Source: VAZQ01 sp050179645
Lineage (GTDB): Bacteria > Pseudomonadota > Alphaproteobacteria > Rhizobiales > Xanthobacteraceae
Direction of reading: 5' to 3'
Assembly (NCBI GenBank): GCA_050179645.1
Contig: JBFXEX010000005.1
Coordinates: 1 to 64,000 of the forward strand
DNA: 64,000 bases
Shown piece after piece: positions 25,615-34,347 of the stretch. The translations under genes and the position numbers were made by a program. The notes under the pieces are model-generated. The model was not told the DNA's origin. It saw only the letters and a list, made by a program, of their open reading frames with translations, and made no database searches. Each line of letters opens with the position of its first letter. Within the stretch, counting starts at the first letter, position 1.

Positions 25615-25950
25615 ATGCCGATCTACATCACGCGCGGCCGTTTCACGTCCAACGCCATTAAAGGTATGTTGTCCAAGCCCGAGGACCGGGAGGAAGCGGT
25701 CGCTAAGCTGTTCAAGCACGCTGGAGGCAAGCTGATCGGGTGGTATCTGACCTTCGGTCATCACGACTGGATGGTGATCGGCGAGTTCCCTGACGAGAAG
25801 GCTGCCGCCTCGGCCATCCTGGCGGCCGCAGCCGGAGGCAGCCTGTCGGACATCGAGACGACGGTCGGGATGACCGCGAAGGAGGCCGCCGCGACCTTCA
25901 AGTCGGCCGGCAAGGCGGCGAAGAACTTCCGCAGCGCCGGCCGCTCCTGA
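25615..25950 (+). CDS. GYD domain-containing protein
   Basis: A 111-residue cytosolic protein of the GYD family (PF08734), named after a conserved Gly-Tyr-Asp-like motif. The characteristic opening PIYITRGRFTSNAIKGM and the central GGKLIGWYLTFGHHDWMVIG with EFPDEKAAASAILAA match it. The fold is related to dimeric alpha-beta barrel (ABM-like) proteins; no function is established. The ATG at 25615 has a very good AGGGAGGA site. It lies between argH (99 bases upstream) and lptM, a position where relatives have no extra gene as far as I recall, so it may be a local insertion. Confidence 0.88.
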   Translation: MPIYITRGRFTSNAIKGMLSKPEDREEAVAKLFKHAGGKLIGWYLTFGHHDWMVIGEFPDEKAAASAILAAAAGGSLSDIETTVGMTAKEAAATFKSAGKAAKNFRSAGRS

Positions 25951-26145
25951 GGGGGCGCGGGGACCGACGCGGGAAGCGTTTCTGGGTCGGATTCCGCGGC
26001 AAGGCCCGGATGACTTCAATCATTCCGGCAGGAACGTGCCGGAAATGCCCTGAATTCGCGCGGATTGGGGGGTACGAATGGCAGCGATCGGTGCCTTTCC
26101 GTGCTAGGAAAGCGCGCGGAATTGTTGAGGCTGGGGAACCTGTTC

Positions 26146-26382
26146 GTGGGCCGTTTGTCACCTCGTGCGCTGTTGCGCATTGCCGCCGTTGGAGCGCTTG
26201 TTTCGACGCTCGGCCTCGCCGGCTGCGGGCGCAAAGGCGGGCTCGATGCGCCGCCCGGCGCCACGCTCATCGACCCGGCAGCCGCTGCCCAGCCCGCGCC
26301 CGAAATCGGGCCCGATGGCCGCCCGCTGCCGCCGACGCGTGGGCCAGACCGCACAAGCCCGCTCGATTTTCTGATTGACTGA
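26146..26382 (+). CDS. lptM: LPS translocon maturation chaperone LptM (YifL-like lipoprotein)
   Basis: A small lipoprotein of 78 residues. The signal peptide LLRIAAVGALVSTLGLAGC ends in a lipobox (LAGC) with a Gly at +2, and the mature protein CGRKGGLDAPPGA is followed by a proline-rich tail. This CG+KG-L-P start is the hallmark of LptM/YifL, which helps LptD disulfide maturation in E. coli. The GTG at 26146 is chosen because it gives a normal-length signal peptide behind GAGGCTGGGGA; an in-frame ATG at 26065 would add 27 residues. The usual position between argH and lysA supports the call. Confidence 0.82.
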   Translation: MGRLSPRALLRIAAVGALVSTLGLAGCGRKGGLDAPPGATLIDPAAAAQPAPEIGPDGRPLPPTRGPDRTSPLDFLID

Positions 26383-26391
26383 CCGTCCGTT

Positions 26392-26466
26392 AGTGTGGCG
26401 GTTCAGAGATCCGCACCATCGTTGCTGCCGCCACTTCGCAATGCGGACGTCTGAACCAAAGCCACG
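26392..26466. repeat. 75-bp palindromic intergenic repeat, copy 2
   Basis: It begins AGTGTGGCGGTTCAGA and ends TCTGAACCAAAGCCACG. It matches the reverse complement of the element at 16436-16510 over both ends and part of the core (TCCGCAxxAT). It occupies nearly the whole gap between lptM and lysA and can fold into a long hairpin. Confidence 0.75.
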
Positions 26467-26477
26467 CCAGGTCTGCC

Positions 26478-27743
26478 ATGCACCATTTCGACTATCGCCG
26501 CGGCGTGCTGCACGCCGAGGGGGTCAATCTGGTCGACTTGGCCAGCGCCGTCGGGACGCCGTTCTACTGCTACTCCACCGCGACGCTTGAGCGGCATTAC
26601 CGCGTCTTTACCGAAGCCTTCGCCGACGTGCCGGCGCTGGTGTGCTATGCGCTGAAGGCGAACTCCAATCAGGCCGTAATCAGGACACTCGCCGAACTCG
26701 GTGCGGGGGCCGATGTGGTGTCCGGCGGCGAACTCAAGCGTGCCCGTACGGCCGGTGTGCCCGCGGACAAGATCATGTTCTCCGGCGTCGGTAAGACCGA
26801 CGCCGAGCTCGCGCTGGCCCTCGACGAGGGCATTTTCTGCGTCAATGTCGAATCCGACGGCGAACTCGACCGGCTTTCCGCCATCGCTGCCGGCAGGGGC
26901 CGGGTCGTCGACATTTCGGTGCGGGTCAATCCCGACATCGACGCCAAGACCCACGCCAAGATCGCGACCGGCAGGTCCGAGAACAAGTTCGGCATCCCGA
27001 TCAGCCGCGCCCGCGAGGTCTATGCGCACGCAGCGCGGCTGCCGGGCCTGCGCGTCACCGGCGTCGATATGCACATCGGCAGCCAGATCATCGACCTGAC
27101 CCCGTTCGAAGACGCCTTCGCGCTGCTGTCCGAGTTCGTCCAGACCCTCCGGGCCGAGGGCCACACGATCAGCCACGTCGATCTCGGCGGGGGGCTCGGT
27201 GTGCCGTATCGCGAAGATAACGAGCCGCCGCCGCATCCCGACGCCTATGCGACCATCGTCAAACGCGCCACCCGCGGCCTCGGCTGCAAGCTGATCTTCG
27301 AGCCCGGCCGCGTGCTGGTCGGCAACGCCGGCATCCTGGTGACGCGTGTGCTGGAACTCAAGCGCGGCGAAGCCAAGACTTTCGTGATCGTCGATGCCGG
27401 CATGAACGACCTGATCCGGCCGACGCTCTACGAGGCGCACCATGACGTCCGGACGGTGCGCGCGCCCGTCCCGGGCGAAGCCCGGATCCGTGCCGATGTG
27501 GTAGGGCCGGTATGCGAATCCGGGGACTTCATCGCGCTCGAGCGCGAGTTACCTCAGGTCGCGGTTGGCGATCTGCTGGCGGTGATGACGGCGGGAGCGT
27601 ATGGGGCGGTGCAGGCCGGCACCTACAATACCCGTCCGCTGGTCCCCGAAGTGCTTGTCCGGCAATCGGAATGGGCGCTTGTGCGGCCCCGCGTCGAGGT
27701 TGAGACGCTGATCGCACTCGATCGTTTGCCGCCCTGGCTGTGA
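26478..27743 (+). CDS. lysA: Diaminopimelate decarboxylase
   Basis: LysA converts meso-diaminopimelate to lysine with pyridoxal phosphate, closing lysine biosynthesis. The 421-residue protein shows the alanine racemase-like barrel: PLP lysine in CYALKANSNQAVIRTLAE (near residue 60), ADVVSGGELKRA, HIGSQI, the phosphate loop VDLGGGLGVPY and FEPGRVLVGNAG, and the C-terminal CESGDF with the substrate-binding cysteine. Length and order are standard. It follows lptM, and the 75-bp repeat lies in between. The ATG at 26478 is 11 bases after the repeat, so that element is probably part of the lysA leader. Confidence 0.97.
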   Translation: MHHFDYRRGVLHAEGVNLVDLASAVGTPFYCYSTATLERHYRVFTEAFADVPALVCYALKANSNQAVIRTLAELGAGADVVSGGELKRARTAGVPADKIMFSGVGKTDAELALALDEGIFCVNVESDGELDRLSAIAAGRGRVVDISVRVNPDIDAKTHAKIATGRSENKFGIPISRAREVYAHAARLPGLRVTGVDMHIGSQIIDLTPFEDAFALLSEFVQTLRAEGHTISHVDLGGGLGVPYREDNEPPPHPDAYATIVKRATRGLGCKLIFEPGRVLVGNAGILVTRVLELKRGEAKTFVIVDAGMNDLIRPTLYEAHHDVRTVRAPVPGEARIRADVVGPVCESGDFIALERELPQVAVGDLLAVMTAGAYGAVQAGTYNTRPLVPEVLVRQSEWALVRPRVEVETLIALDRLPPWL

Positions 27744-27874
27744 ACCGACGCCGGTTCCGCGGGTTGCCGTGATGCCGTCGAATTGAACAATCGGTGCCTT
27801 CCTTTTGCCCGCTGGAATGGCTCTATTCGCATGTTAATATTGAAAATTAGGCAGATTCTCCGCAGGAGAGAAAC

Positions 27875-30445
27875 TTGACCGATCATCCCACGGACAGCGC
27901 ACGGTCCTCCGGCTCGCCGCCGGAGCGCGGCGGCGGCGCCGTGCTGTCGCGCGCGCTGTCACGGGCGCGCTGGTCGATCTTCTGGGAACGGTTGTGGCCG
28001 GCACTGGCCGGCATCGCGACCGTCATCGGCTTGTTTCTCGCGGTGTCGTGGTTGGGCCTCTGGCTCTGGCTGCCGCCGATCGGGCGCGCGATCGGTCTCG
28101 GCGCGTTCTTCCTGTTGGCTGCGGCGGCGTTTGCGCCGTTGCTGTTGCTGCGCGTGCCGACTGTCCAGGATGGGTTGCGACGGCTCGATCGCAACAGCGG
28201 CCGGCTGCATCGACCGGCGACCGCCATCGCGGACGAAATCGCGGCACCGACCGAGGACGCTTTTGCGACGGCGATCTGGCGCGCACACGTGCTGCGTGCG
28301 TTGGGCGCGGCTAAGACGCTCAAGGCCGGCGTGCCGGTGCCGCGCGTCGCGTCGCGCGACCCGTATGCGTTGCGTGCCCTCGTGGGCGTGCTGGTGGTGG
28401 CGACCTTCTTTGCGGCCGGCAATGACCGTCTCAAGAGAATCGCGGCGGCGTTCGATTGGCATGGCGTCATTACGCCGTCCAATTTCCGCATCGACGCCTG
28501 GGTGTCGCCGCCGACCTATACCGGCAAGCCGCCCGTGATCCTGCCGGGCCTGCGCACCGGCGAGCCGGTCCCTACCATGACGGCGATGTCGGTGCCGGCG
28601 GGCAGCACGCTGGTGATCCGCGCGACCGGGCAGGTCGATCTCGATGTGGCTGCGACCGGCGGGCTCGAAGAGCCGAAAGACGGTGCGCAGAAATCATTGA
28701 ACGGCACCGTGGAACGCCGGTTCGTCATCAACGACGCGGGCTCCGCTTCGGTGCGCGGCGTCGCCTCGAGCGACGTGACCTGGCGGTTCACCGCCATTCC
28801 GGATAAGCCGCCGACGATCGCGCTTGCCAAGGATCCGGAAGGTCAGGCGCGTGGCTCGTTGCAGCTCAACTACAAACTGGAAGACGACTACGGCGTGGTC
28901 GGCGCCCAGGCCCGGTTCCGGCTGTTGCGGAGCGAAGGCACCAACGGCCAGCCGCCGCGCGCGTTATTTGACGCGCCCGAGATCACCCTGGCACTGCCGC
29001 AGGCGCGCACCCGCGCCGGCGTTGGCCAGACCCTCAAGGACCTGACCGAACACCCCTGGGCCGGCACCGATGTTGCCATGACGCTGGTGGCGCGCGACGA
29101 GGCCGCCAACGAAGGCGTCAGCGCGCCGTTTGAGTTCCGTCTGCCGGAGCGGCCGTTCAGCAAACCGATAGCGCGTGCGCTGGTTGAGCAGCGGCGCGTC
29201 CTGGCGCTCGATGCCGACGCGCAAGCGCAGGTGCTGACGGCGCTCGATGCCCTGACGCTTGCGCCCGAGCGTTTCAACATGGAGACGAATGTTTATCTCG
29301 GGATGCGTTCGATCTTCTGGCAGCTCGCGCGCGCCAAGACCGACGACCAGTTGCGCGACGTCGTCGCCCGGATGTGGGACATGGCGGTCAACCTCGAGGA
29401 CGGCAACGTCTCCGACGCCGAACAGGCGTTGCGCGCCGCCGAGGAAGCGCTGCGCCAGGCGCTGGAACGCGGCGCGTCGGACGAGGAGATCAAGAAGCTC
29501 ACCGATCAACTGCGGGCGGCACTCGACAAGTTCCTGCAGGCGCTGGCCGAGCAACTGCGCAAGAATCCGCAACAGCTTGCCCGGCCGCTTGATCCCAATA
29601 CCCGCCAGGTGCGCCCGCAGGATCTGCGCAGCATGATTGATCGGCTGGAGCAGATGGCCCGCTCCGGCGCCAAGGATGCCGCCAAGCGGTTGCTGCAAGA
29701 GCTGCAGTCGATGCTGGAAAATCTGCAGATGGCCCGTCCCGGCCAGCAGATGGATGGCGGCGGCGACGACGACATGATGCAGGCGCTCGACGAATTGCAG
29801 GACGTGATCCGCAAGCAGCAGCAGTTGCGTGACCGCACCTTCCAGGAAGGCCAGGACAGACGCCGTGACCGCCAGCGCGGGCAGCAAGGCGAGCAGGGCG
29901 AGCAGCAGATGGGAGAGCTGCAGCAGAACCAGCAGGCGCTGCGCGATCAGCTGAAGAAGCTGATGGAGGAACTGCGAAAGAAGGGCTTCGGGCAGAATCA
30001 GCAAGGGCAGCAGGGGCAGCAAGGACAGCGCGGCCCCGGCAACCAGCTCGGCGAGGCCGGCGAGGCGATGGGGCAGGCCGAAGGCCAGCTCGGCGACGGT
30101 GATGCCGACGGCGCCGTGGGCTCGCAGGGCCGGGCGCTGGAAGCGTTGCGGCGCGGCGCTCAGAACCTCGCCCAGCAGATGCAGCAACAGGGGATGATGG
30201 GGATGGGAATGGGGCCGGGCCAGCCGGGCCGCCTCGGCCAGCCGCGTGCCCAGCAGGAGACCGACCCGCTCGGACGGCCCTTGCGCGGCCGCGACTACGG
30301 CGACGACACCACCGTCAAGGTTCCGGGCGAGATCGACGTGCAGCGTGCGCGCCGGATTCTTGAAGAACTGCGCAAGCGCTTCGGCGAGAGCTTCCGCCCG
30401 CAGCTCGAACTCGACTATATCGAGCGCCTGTTGCGCGACTTCTGA
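27875..30445 (+). CDS. TIGR02302/DUF4175 family envelope protein
   Basis: A large 856-residue protein typical of alphaproteobacteria, where it follows lysA. Two hydrophobic segments lie near residues 40-95 and one near 165-185, then a periplasmic-type region with a beta-rich part (200-430), helical and coiled segments (440-640), and a Gln/Gly-rich low-complexity stretch at about 655-745 (many QGQQ and GEQ units). Its function is unknown; the membrane anchor and disorder suggest an envelope-associated role. Translation starts at a TTG (27875) with CAGGAGAG in front, which fits the family's usual first residues. It converges on cpdR, with 8 bases between the stops. Confidence 0.85.
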   Translation: MTDHPTDSARSSGSPPERGGGAVLSRALSRARWSIFWERLWPALAGIATVIGLFLAVSWLGLWLWLPPIGRAIGLGAFFLLAAAAFAPLLLLRVPTVQDGLRRLDRNSGRLHRPATAIADEIAAPTEDAFATAIWRAHVLRALGAAKTLKAGVPVPRVASRDPYALRALVGVLVVATFFAAGNDRLKRIAAAFDWHGVITPSNFRIDAWVSPPTYTGKPPVILPGLRTGEPVPTMTAMSVPAGSTLVIRATGQVDLDVAATGGLEEPKDGAQKSLNGTVERRFVINDAGSASVRGVASSDVTWRFTAIPDKPPTIALAKDPEGQARGSLQLNYKLEDDYGVVGAQARFRLLRSEGTNGQPPRALFDAPEITLALPQARTRAGVGQTLKDLTEHPWAGTDVAMTLVARDEAANEGVSAPFEFRLPERPFSKPIARALVEQRRVLALDADAQAQVLTALDALTLAPERFNMETNVYLGMRSIFWQLARAKTDDQLRDVVARMWDMAVNLEDGNVSDAEQALRAAEEALRQALERGASDEEIKKLTDQLRAALDKFLQALAEQLRKNPQQLARPLDPNTRQVRPQDLRSMIDRLEQMARSGAKDAAKRLLQELQSMLENLQMARPGQQMDGGGDDDMMQALDELQDVIRKQQQLRDRTFQEGQDRRRDRQRGQQGEQGEQQMGELQQNQQALRDQLKKLMEELRKKGFGQNQQGQQGQQGQRGPGNQLGEAGEAMGQAEGQLGDGDADGAVGSQGRALEALRRGAQNLAQQMQQQGMMGMGMGPGQPGRLGQPRAQQETDPLGRPLRGRDYGDDTTVKVPGEIDVQRARRILEELRKRFGESFRPQLELDYIERLLRDF

Positions 30446-30453
30446 TCGACGGG

Positions 30454-30837
30454 TTAATGCACGCGGCCGGCGTGCGCCTGCAGCGCGTCGGCGACTGCGG
30501 TGCGGATGGTGGCGAGCGTGAACGGCTTCGCCACCACGTCATGAATGATCGCGTCGAGGCCTTGGGCCCGTTCGCGCTGGTCGGCATAGCCGGTCATCAG
30601 CAGGATGGTCAGGGCCGGATGGTCGCGGGTGGCCGCGAGAGCGAGCGCGATGCCGTCCATGACCGGCATCCGGATGTCGGTGAGCAGAAGCTCAAATGCG
30701 CCTGGTTCGCGGGCGAGAACGTCGAGCGCCTCGGCGCCGTCTTTGGCCATCATGACCTCGTGCCCGTCCTGCCTGAGTGCACGGGCGACAAGATGACGGA
30801 TCGCTTCTTCGTCTTCGGCGATGAGAATGCGTGCCAC
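30454..30837 (-). CDS. cpdR: CpdR-type single-domain response regulator
   Basis: CpdR is the receiver-only adaptor that, when unphosphorylated, brings substrates to the ClpXP protease at the pole and times the Caulobacter-type cell cycle; its phosphorylation comes from the CckA-ChpT relay. The 127-residue product is one receiver domain: ILIAEDEEAIRHLVARAL, phospho-acceptor D54 in LLTDIRMPVMDGIALAL, and TILLMTGYADQRERAQGLDA then VVAKPFT. The GYADQRERA stretch and overall length fit CpdR closely. It starts with GTG at 30837 after a strong AGGAGGGGG. It is divergent from ftsE with 216 bases between, which should hold both promoters. Confidence 0.9.
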   Translation of the reverse strand: MARILIAEDEEAIRHLVARALRQDGHEVMMAKDGAEALDVLAREPGAFELLLTDIRMPVMDGIALALAATRDHPALTILLMTGYADQRERAQGLDAIIHDVVAKPFTLATIRTAVADALQAHAGRVH

Positions 30838-31053
30838 GCTATCCCCCTCCTTGGCTCCGCTGGATGAGGCCTCCGGTGCAAACTACCCGGCGGCCGGTTA
30901 ACGAACCGGAAGCCAGCGCGTGCGGGAGGGGGGCGCGGCAGGTAGGCGGCCGGGGGGCCGGCCATGTCTGGAGGCGGTCAGTGGCCATGATGGCTGCTAT
31001 AAGGGGCAAGAGGCTGGTACGTCGGGAGCCGGCCCAGGACGACGGAGGGGATC

Positions 31054-31713
31054 GTGGTCCGCTTTGAAAACGTCGGCCTGCGCTATGGTCCGGGGCCCGA
31101 GGTCCTGCGCGACCTCACGTTCCGGCTGGACCCACACTCGTTCCAGTTCCTGACCGGCCCTTCGGGCGCGGGCAAGACCTCGTTGCTGCGGCTCCTGTTT
31201 CTGGCGCTCAGGCCGACCCGCGGGCTCATCACCCTGTTCGGTCACGACATTGCCACGCTGAGCAAGGATTCGTTGGCCACGCTGCGCCGCCGGATCGGCA
31301 TCGTGTTCCAGGATTTCCGGCTGCTCGATCACATGACGACCTACGAGAATGTCGCGCTGCCGCTGCGGGTGATCGGCATGGAGGAGGATAGCTACCGCAA
31401 GGAGGTGATGGAATTGCTGGACTGGGTGGGGCTCGGGGAACGGATGTGGGCGCTGCCGCCGGTGCTGTCCGGCGGCGAGAAGCAACGCGCCGCCATCGCG
31501 CGGGCGGTCATTGCCCGGCCGCAGCTGCTATTGGCCGACGAGCCGACCGGGAACGTCGATCCCAGCCTGGCGCAGCGGCTGCTCCGTCTTTTCGTCGAGC
31601 TCAACAAGACCGGCACCGCGGTGGTGATCGCCACCCACGACATTGCGCTGATGGACCAGTTCAATGCGCCGCGTCTGGTGCTGCACGAAGGCCGATTGCA
31701 TGTCTACGAATGA
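31054..31713 (+). CDS. ftsE: Cell division ATP-binding protein FtsE
   Basis: FtsE is the ATPase of the FtsEX complex, which controls peptidoglycan hydrolases at the division septum. The 219-residue ABC protein shows Walker A GPSGAGKTS, Q-loop VFQDFRLL, signature LSGGEKQRAAIARA, Walker B LLADEPTGNVD and H-loop ATHD. EEDSY and DHMTTYENVALPLRV are FtsE-like. It starts with GTG at 31054, behind GGAGGGG. Its stop lies 14 bases inside the ftsX start, so the two are coupled. The divergent neighbour is cpdR. Confidence 0.94.
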   Translation: MVRFENVGLRYGPGPEVLRDLTFRLDPHSFQFLTGPSGAGKTSLLRLLFLALRPTRGLITLFGHDIATLSKDSLATLRRRIGIVFQDFRLLDHMTTYENVALPLRVIGMEEDSYRKEVMELLDWVGLGERMWALPPVLSGGEKQRAAIARAVIARPQLLLADEPTGNVDPSLAQRLLRLFVELNKTGTAVVIATHDIALMDQFNAPRLVLHEGRLHVYE

Positions 31714-32680
31714 CGTCGCGAAGGAACCGGCCGCCGCCGGCGAACAGCCGGCGAGCCCAGCCGTTCCGGCGTTTCCCAAGCCGGACGTCCAGTCGCCCAT
31801 CGTGCCGCAATCGACCATCTCGGCGCGGGCGCTGTTCGCGGTCGTCGCCATCATGACGTTCCTGGCCTCGCTGACCCTGGGCGCGGCCGTCATGGTGCGC
31901 TCGGTCGCCAATGACTGGCAGTCGGATGTCTCCCGCGAGGTCACCATCCAGATCCGCCCAACCGCCGGCCGGGACATCGAAGCCGACATCGACAGAGCCG
32001 CCGCGATCGCCCGCACCATCCCGGGTATCGGCGAGGTGCGGCCGTATTCCAAGGACGAAACCGCGCGCCTGCTTGAGCCCTGGCTCGGCACCGGGCTGCG
32101 GCTCGACGATCTCCCGGTGCCGCGAATCATCGTCGTGCGGATCGCGCCGCGCAGCCGCCCCGATCTGCCGCAACTTCGTGCCGCGCTGGACACCGAGGTG
32201 CCCTCGGCCAGTCTCGACGACCATCGCGGCTTCGTCCTGCAGATGCGCAACATGGCGCGGGCCGCCATCCTGGTCGCGGCCGGCGTCCTGGCGCTGGTGC
32301 TGATCGCGACGGTGCTTTCGGTGACGTTTGCAACCCGCGCCGCGATGGCCACCAACCGTCCGGTGATCGAGGTCCTGCATCTGATCGGCGCCAAGAGCAG
32401 CTTCATCGCCGAACACTTTCAACGGCACTTCCTCGAGCTTGGACTGAAGGGCGGTGCGGCCGGCGGCGGCGCCGCAGTGATCGTGTTCGTACTCGCCGAG
32501 CTCCTGACCGGACGTTTCCAGGACACCGCCGACGGCGGTCAGGTCGGGGCCTTGTTCGGCACCTTTTCGATCGGCGTGTGGGGCTACGTTGCGGTCATTG
32601 CCCAGGTGGTCCTGATCGCGCTCATTACCGCCGCGACCTCGCGTTACACCGTCAACAGCACCATCGAGAGCATTGGCTGA
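31700..32680 (+). CDS. ftsX: Cell division protein FtsX
   Basis: The membrane subunit of FtsEX, 326 residues, with a cytoplasmic Pro/Ala-rich N-terminal tail, one helix near 50-73, a periplasmic loop (VTIQIRPTAG to LQMRNMARA) and three more helices toward the C-terminus. The segment LHLIGAKSSFIAEHFQRHFL is the coupling region that touches FtsE; the last helix ends in ATSRYTVNSTIESIG. The ATG at 31700 overlaps the ftsE end by 14 bases. The periplasmic loop is what should bind an activator of amidases or other hydrolases; no such partner gene is next to it. Confidence 0.92.
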   Translation: MSTNDVAKEPAAAGEQPASPAVPAFPKPDVQSPIVPQSTISARALFAVVAIMTFLASLTLGAAVMVRSVANDWQSDVSREVTIQIRPTAGRDIEADIDRAAAIARTIPGIGEVRPYSKDETARLLEPWLGTGLRLDDLPVPRIIVVRIAPRSRPDLPQLRAALDTEVPSASLDDHRGFVLQMRNMARAAILVAAGVLALVLIATVLSVTFATRAAMATNRPVIEVLHLIGAKSSFIAEHFQRHFLELGLKGGAAGGGAAVIVFVLAELLTGRFQDTADGGQVGALFGTFSIGVWGYVAVIAQVVLIALITAATSRYTVNSTIESIG

Positions 32681-32746
32681 GCGGGGCGCAGCCATCGGCC
32701 GGTCGAGACTTGCGTTATGATGCCAGCTATTACGGAATGAACCGCG

Positions 32747-33457
32747 ATGTCGATGACCGGCTCCAAGTCTGATGGCGGGTCCGGCAAGATGCCCGGACCC
32801 ACCGGCCGGGCGTCTCGCCGGTGGCTGCGTCGTCTCGGCTGGTTCACCGTCGGCTTCGCGCTGACCGCGATGGCGCTATTCGCGTTCGGTTTCGTCTGGT
32901 TCCTATGGTCGGTCGCGAACGACGAGGTGGCGTTGACGCACGATGCCGACGGCATCGTGGTGTTGACAGGTGGGGCGTCCCGGGTGACGGACGCGATCGA
33001 ATTGATGGCCGCCGGGCGTGGCCGTCGGCTCCTCATCAGCGGTTTGCATCGCACTACCACGGTCGGAGAAATCCAACGTCTCAATCCCGATTTCACCCGT
33101 GTGATCCGCTGCTGCGTGGACTTCGATCACTCGCGCAACACGCTCGGCAATGCGATCGAGACCAAGCGCTGGGCGGAAGACCGGGGATTTCGCTCGATCA
33201 TCGTGGTGACGTCGAACTATCACATGCCGCGTGCGCTGGCCGAGATTGCGCATCAGCTGCCCGGTGTCGAGCTCGTGCCCTATCCGGTCGTCACCGCAAA
33301 GCAGCGTGCCGAACCGTGGTGGCGGACGGTCGCGGCAGCACGGTTGATGGTCTCGGAATACGCGAAATACGTCTTTGCCAAGCTCCGCATGGAGGTTCTG
33401 CCCGATGCGCAGCCAGAAACGCTGGCTTCGCTGGTCGATCGCCTGCGTGCCAGGTAG
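32747..33457 (+). CDS. YdcF family (DUF218) membrane protein
   Basis: A 236-residue protein with one N-terminal helix (about 31-55) and a DUF218/YdcF domain facing the periplasm. The signatures are DADGIVVLTGGASRVTDAIE, GRRLLISGL, DFDHSRNTLGNAIETKRWAE and VVTSNYHMPRALAE, the last with the conserved YHMPR. YdcF-type proteins (SanA, ElyC) influence envelope integrity or carrier-lipid metabolism, though no activity is settled. It lies between ftsX (66 bases) and plsC in the order found in relatives, so it may be part of an envelope gene cluster. Confidence 0.88.
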   Translation: MSMTGSKSDGGSGKMPGPTGRASRRWLRRLGWFTVGFALTAMALFAFGFVWFLWSVANDEVALTHDADGIVVLTGGASRVTDAIELMAAGRGRRLLISGLHRTTTVGEIQRLNPDFTRVIRCCVDFDHSRNTLGNAIETKRWAEDRGFRSIIVVTSNYHMPRALAEIAHQLPGVELVPYPVVTAKQRAEPWWRTVAAARLMVSEYAKYVFAKLRMEVLPDAQPETLASLVDRLRAR

Positions 33458-33490
33458 TGTGCCAGGGTCGTCGTTACGCCTCGGCGAGAG

Positions 33491-33531
33491 CATGATCCCG
33501 AAATGTTGCAGAGCTTTCGGATCGGATCATG
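33491..33531. repeat. Palindromic element at the start of plsC
   Basis: CATGATCC/GGATCATG (33491-33498, 33524-33531) and inner CGAAA/TTTCG (33499-33503, 33515-33519) form an imperfect hairpin. The shape recalls the GATCATGATCC-type repeats that are common in rhizobial intergenic regions. Its right end supplies the first ATG of the plsC frame, so that ATG may not be the true start. Confidence 0.5.
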
Positions 33532-33579
33532 CGAACTCGCCGTGACGCTGCCGACCGCCCCCCTCCGCAAGGTCCGCCC

Positions 33580-34347
33580 GTGCTCGTCATTCTCCGCTCG
33601 GTTGTTTTCAACGTCCTGTTTTATCTTAATCTCACCGTGCAGATCATCGTGGCGCTGCCGACGCTGGTCATGCCGCGCCGGGCGATTGTCGAGGTGGCGC
33701 GATTCTGGGCGCGTACCAATCTCTGGCTGCTGCGGGTGGTTTGCGGTACACGCGTCGAATTTCAAGGGCTCGAGAAGATCCCTCCAGGGCCGCTGCTGGT
33801 TGCCTCCAAGCACCAGTCGTTGTGGGAGACGTTCGCGCTGCTCACGCTGTTCCGCGATCCGGCCTACATCATGAAGCGCGAACTGATGTGGATTCCGTTC
33901 TTCGGCTGGTACGCCTGGAAAGCGAAAATGATCGCGGTCAACCGCGGCCGCGGCTCGCAGGCCCTTGCCGCAATGAATGCCAGTGCCCGCAGGGAGTTGG
34001 CGCGCGACCGTCAGATCATCATCTTTCCGGAAGGCACCCGCCGCGCCCCAGGCGCCGAGCCGCGTTACAAGTATGGCGTGGCGCATCTCTACGCCGGACT
34101 GAATACGACCTGTCTCCCGGTCGCGCTCAATTCCGGTCTGTTCTGGCCGCGCCGTTCGTTCCGCCGCTTTCCCGGCACCATCCGGGTCGAGATCCTCGAT
34201 CCGATTCCGCCGGGGTTGGACAAGGATGCGTTCTTCGAGCGGATGCAGCAGCAAATCGAGGCCGCCACCGTGCGCCTGGTCGCCGAGGGCCGGCGCGAGC
34301 TTGCGGACAGCGGCGTTACGGCCGGTTCGCTGGCGCCGTCACCGTAG
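33580..34347 (+). CDS. plsC: 1-acyl-sn-glycerol-3-phosphate acyltransferase
   Basis: PlsC acylates lysophosphatidate to phosphatidate at the inner membrane. The protein (255 residues from the GTG at 33580, 272 from the ATG at 33529) has a hydrophobic N-terminus and the acyltransferase blocks ASKHQSLWETFALL (HX4E in place of HX4D) and IIIFPEGTRRAPG. KYGVAHLYAG and PVALNSGLFWPRR are the later blocks. GTG 33580 is preferred because AAGG stands at proper distance and the ATG lies within a palindromic repeat. The gene follows ydcF and its stop overlaps the end of the aquaporin gene by 9 bases on the other strand. Confidence 0.88.
   Translation: MLVILRSVVFNVLFYLNLTVQIIVALPTLVMPRRAIVEVARFWARTNLWLLRVVCGTRVEFQGLEKIPPGPLLVASKHQSLWETFALLTLFRDPAYIMKRELMWIPFFGWYAWKAKMIAVNRGRGSQALAAMNASARRELARDRQIIIFPEGTRRAPGAEPRYKYGVAHLYAGLNTTCLPVALNSGLFWPRRSFRRFPGTIRVEILDPIPPGLDKDAFFERMQQQIEAATVRLVAEGRRELADSGVTAGSLAPSP

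Noticed and set aside
24325..26019. Minus-strand open frame of over 500 codons opposite argH and the GYD gene
   Set aside because: It crosses two well-supported genes on the other strand and has the composition of a shadow frame. No motif or ribosome site supports it.
25965..26025. Similarity of the gap after the GYD gene to the core of the 75-bp repeat (GTCGGATTC-GCGGCAAG)
   Set aside because: Only about 16 bases match, and the inverted ends of the element are absent. This may be chance or a remnant.
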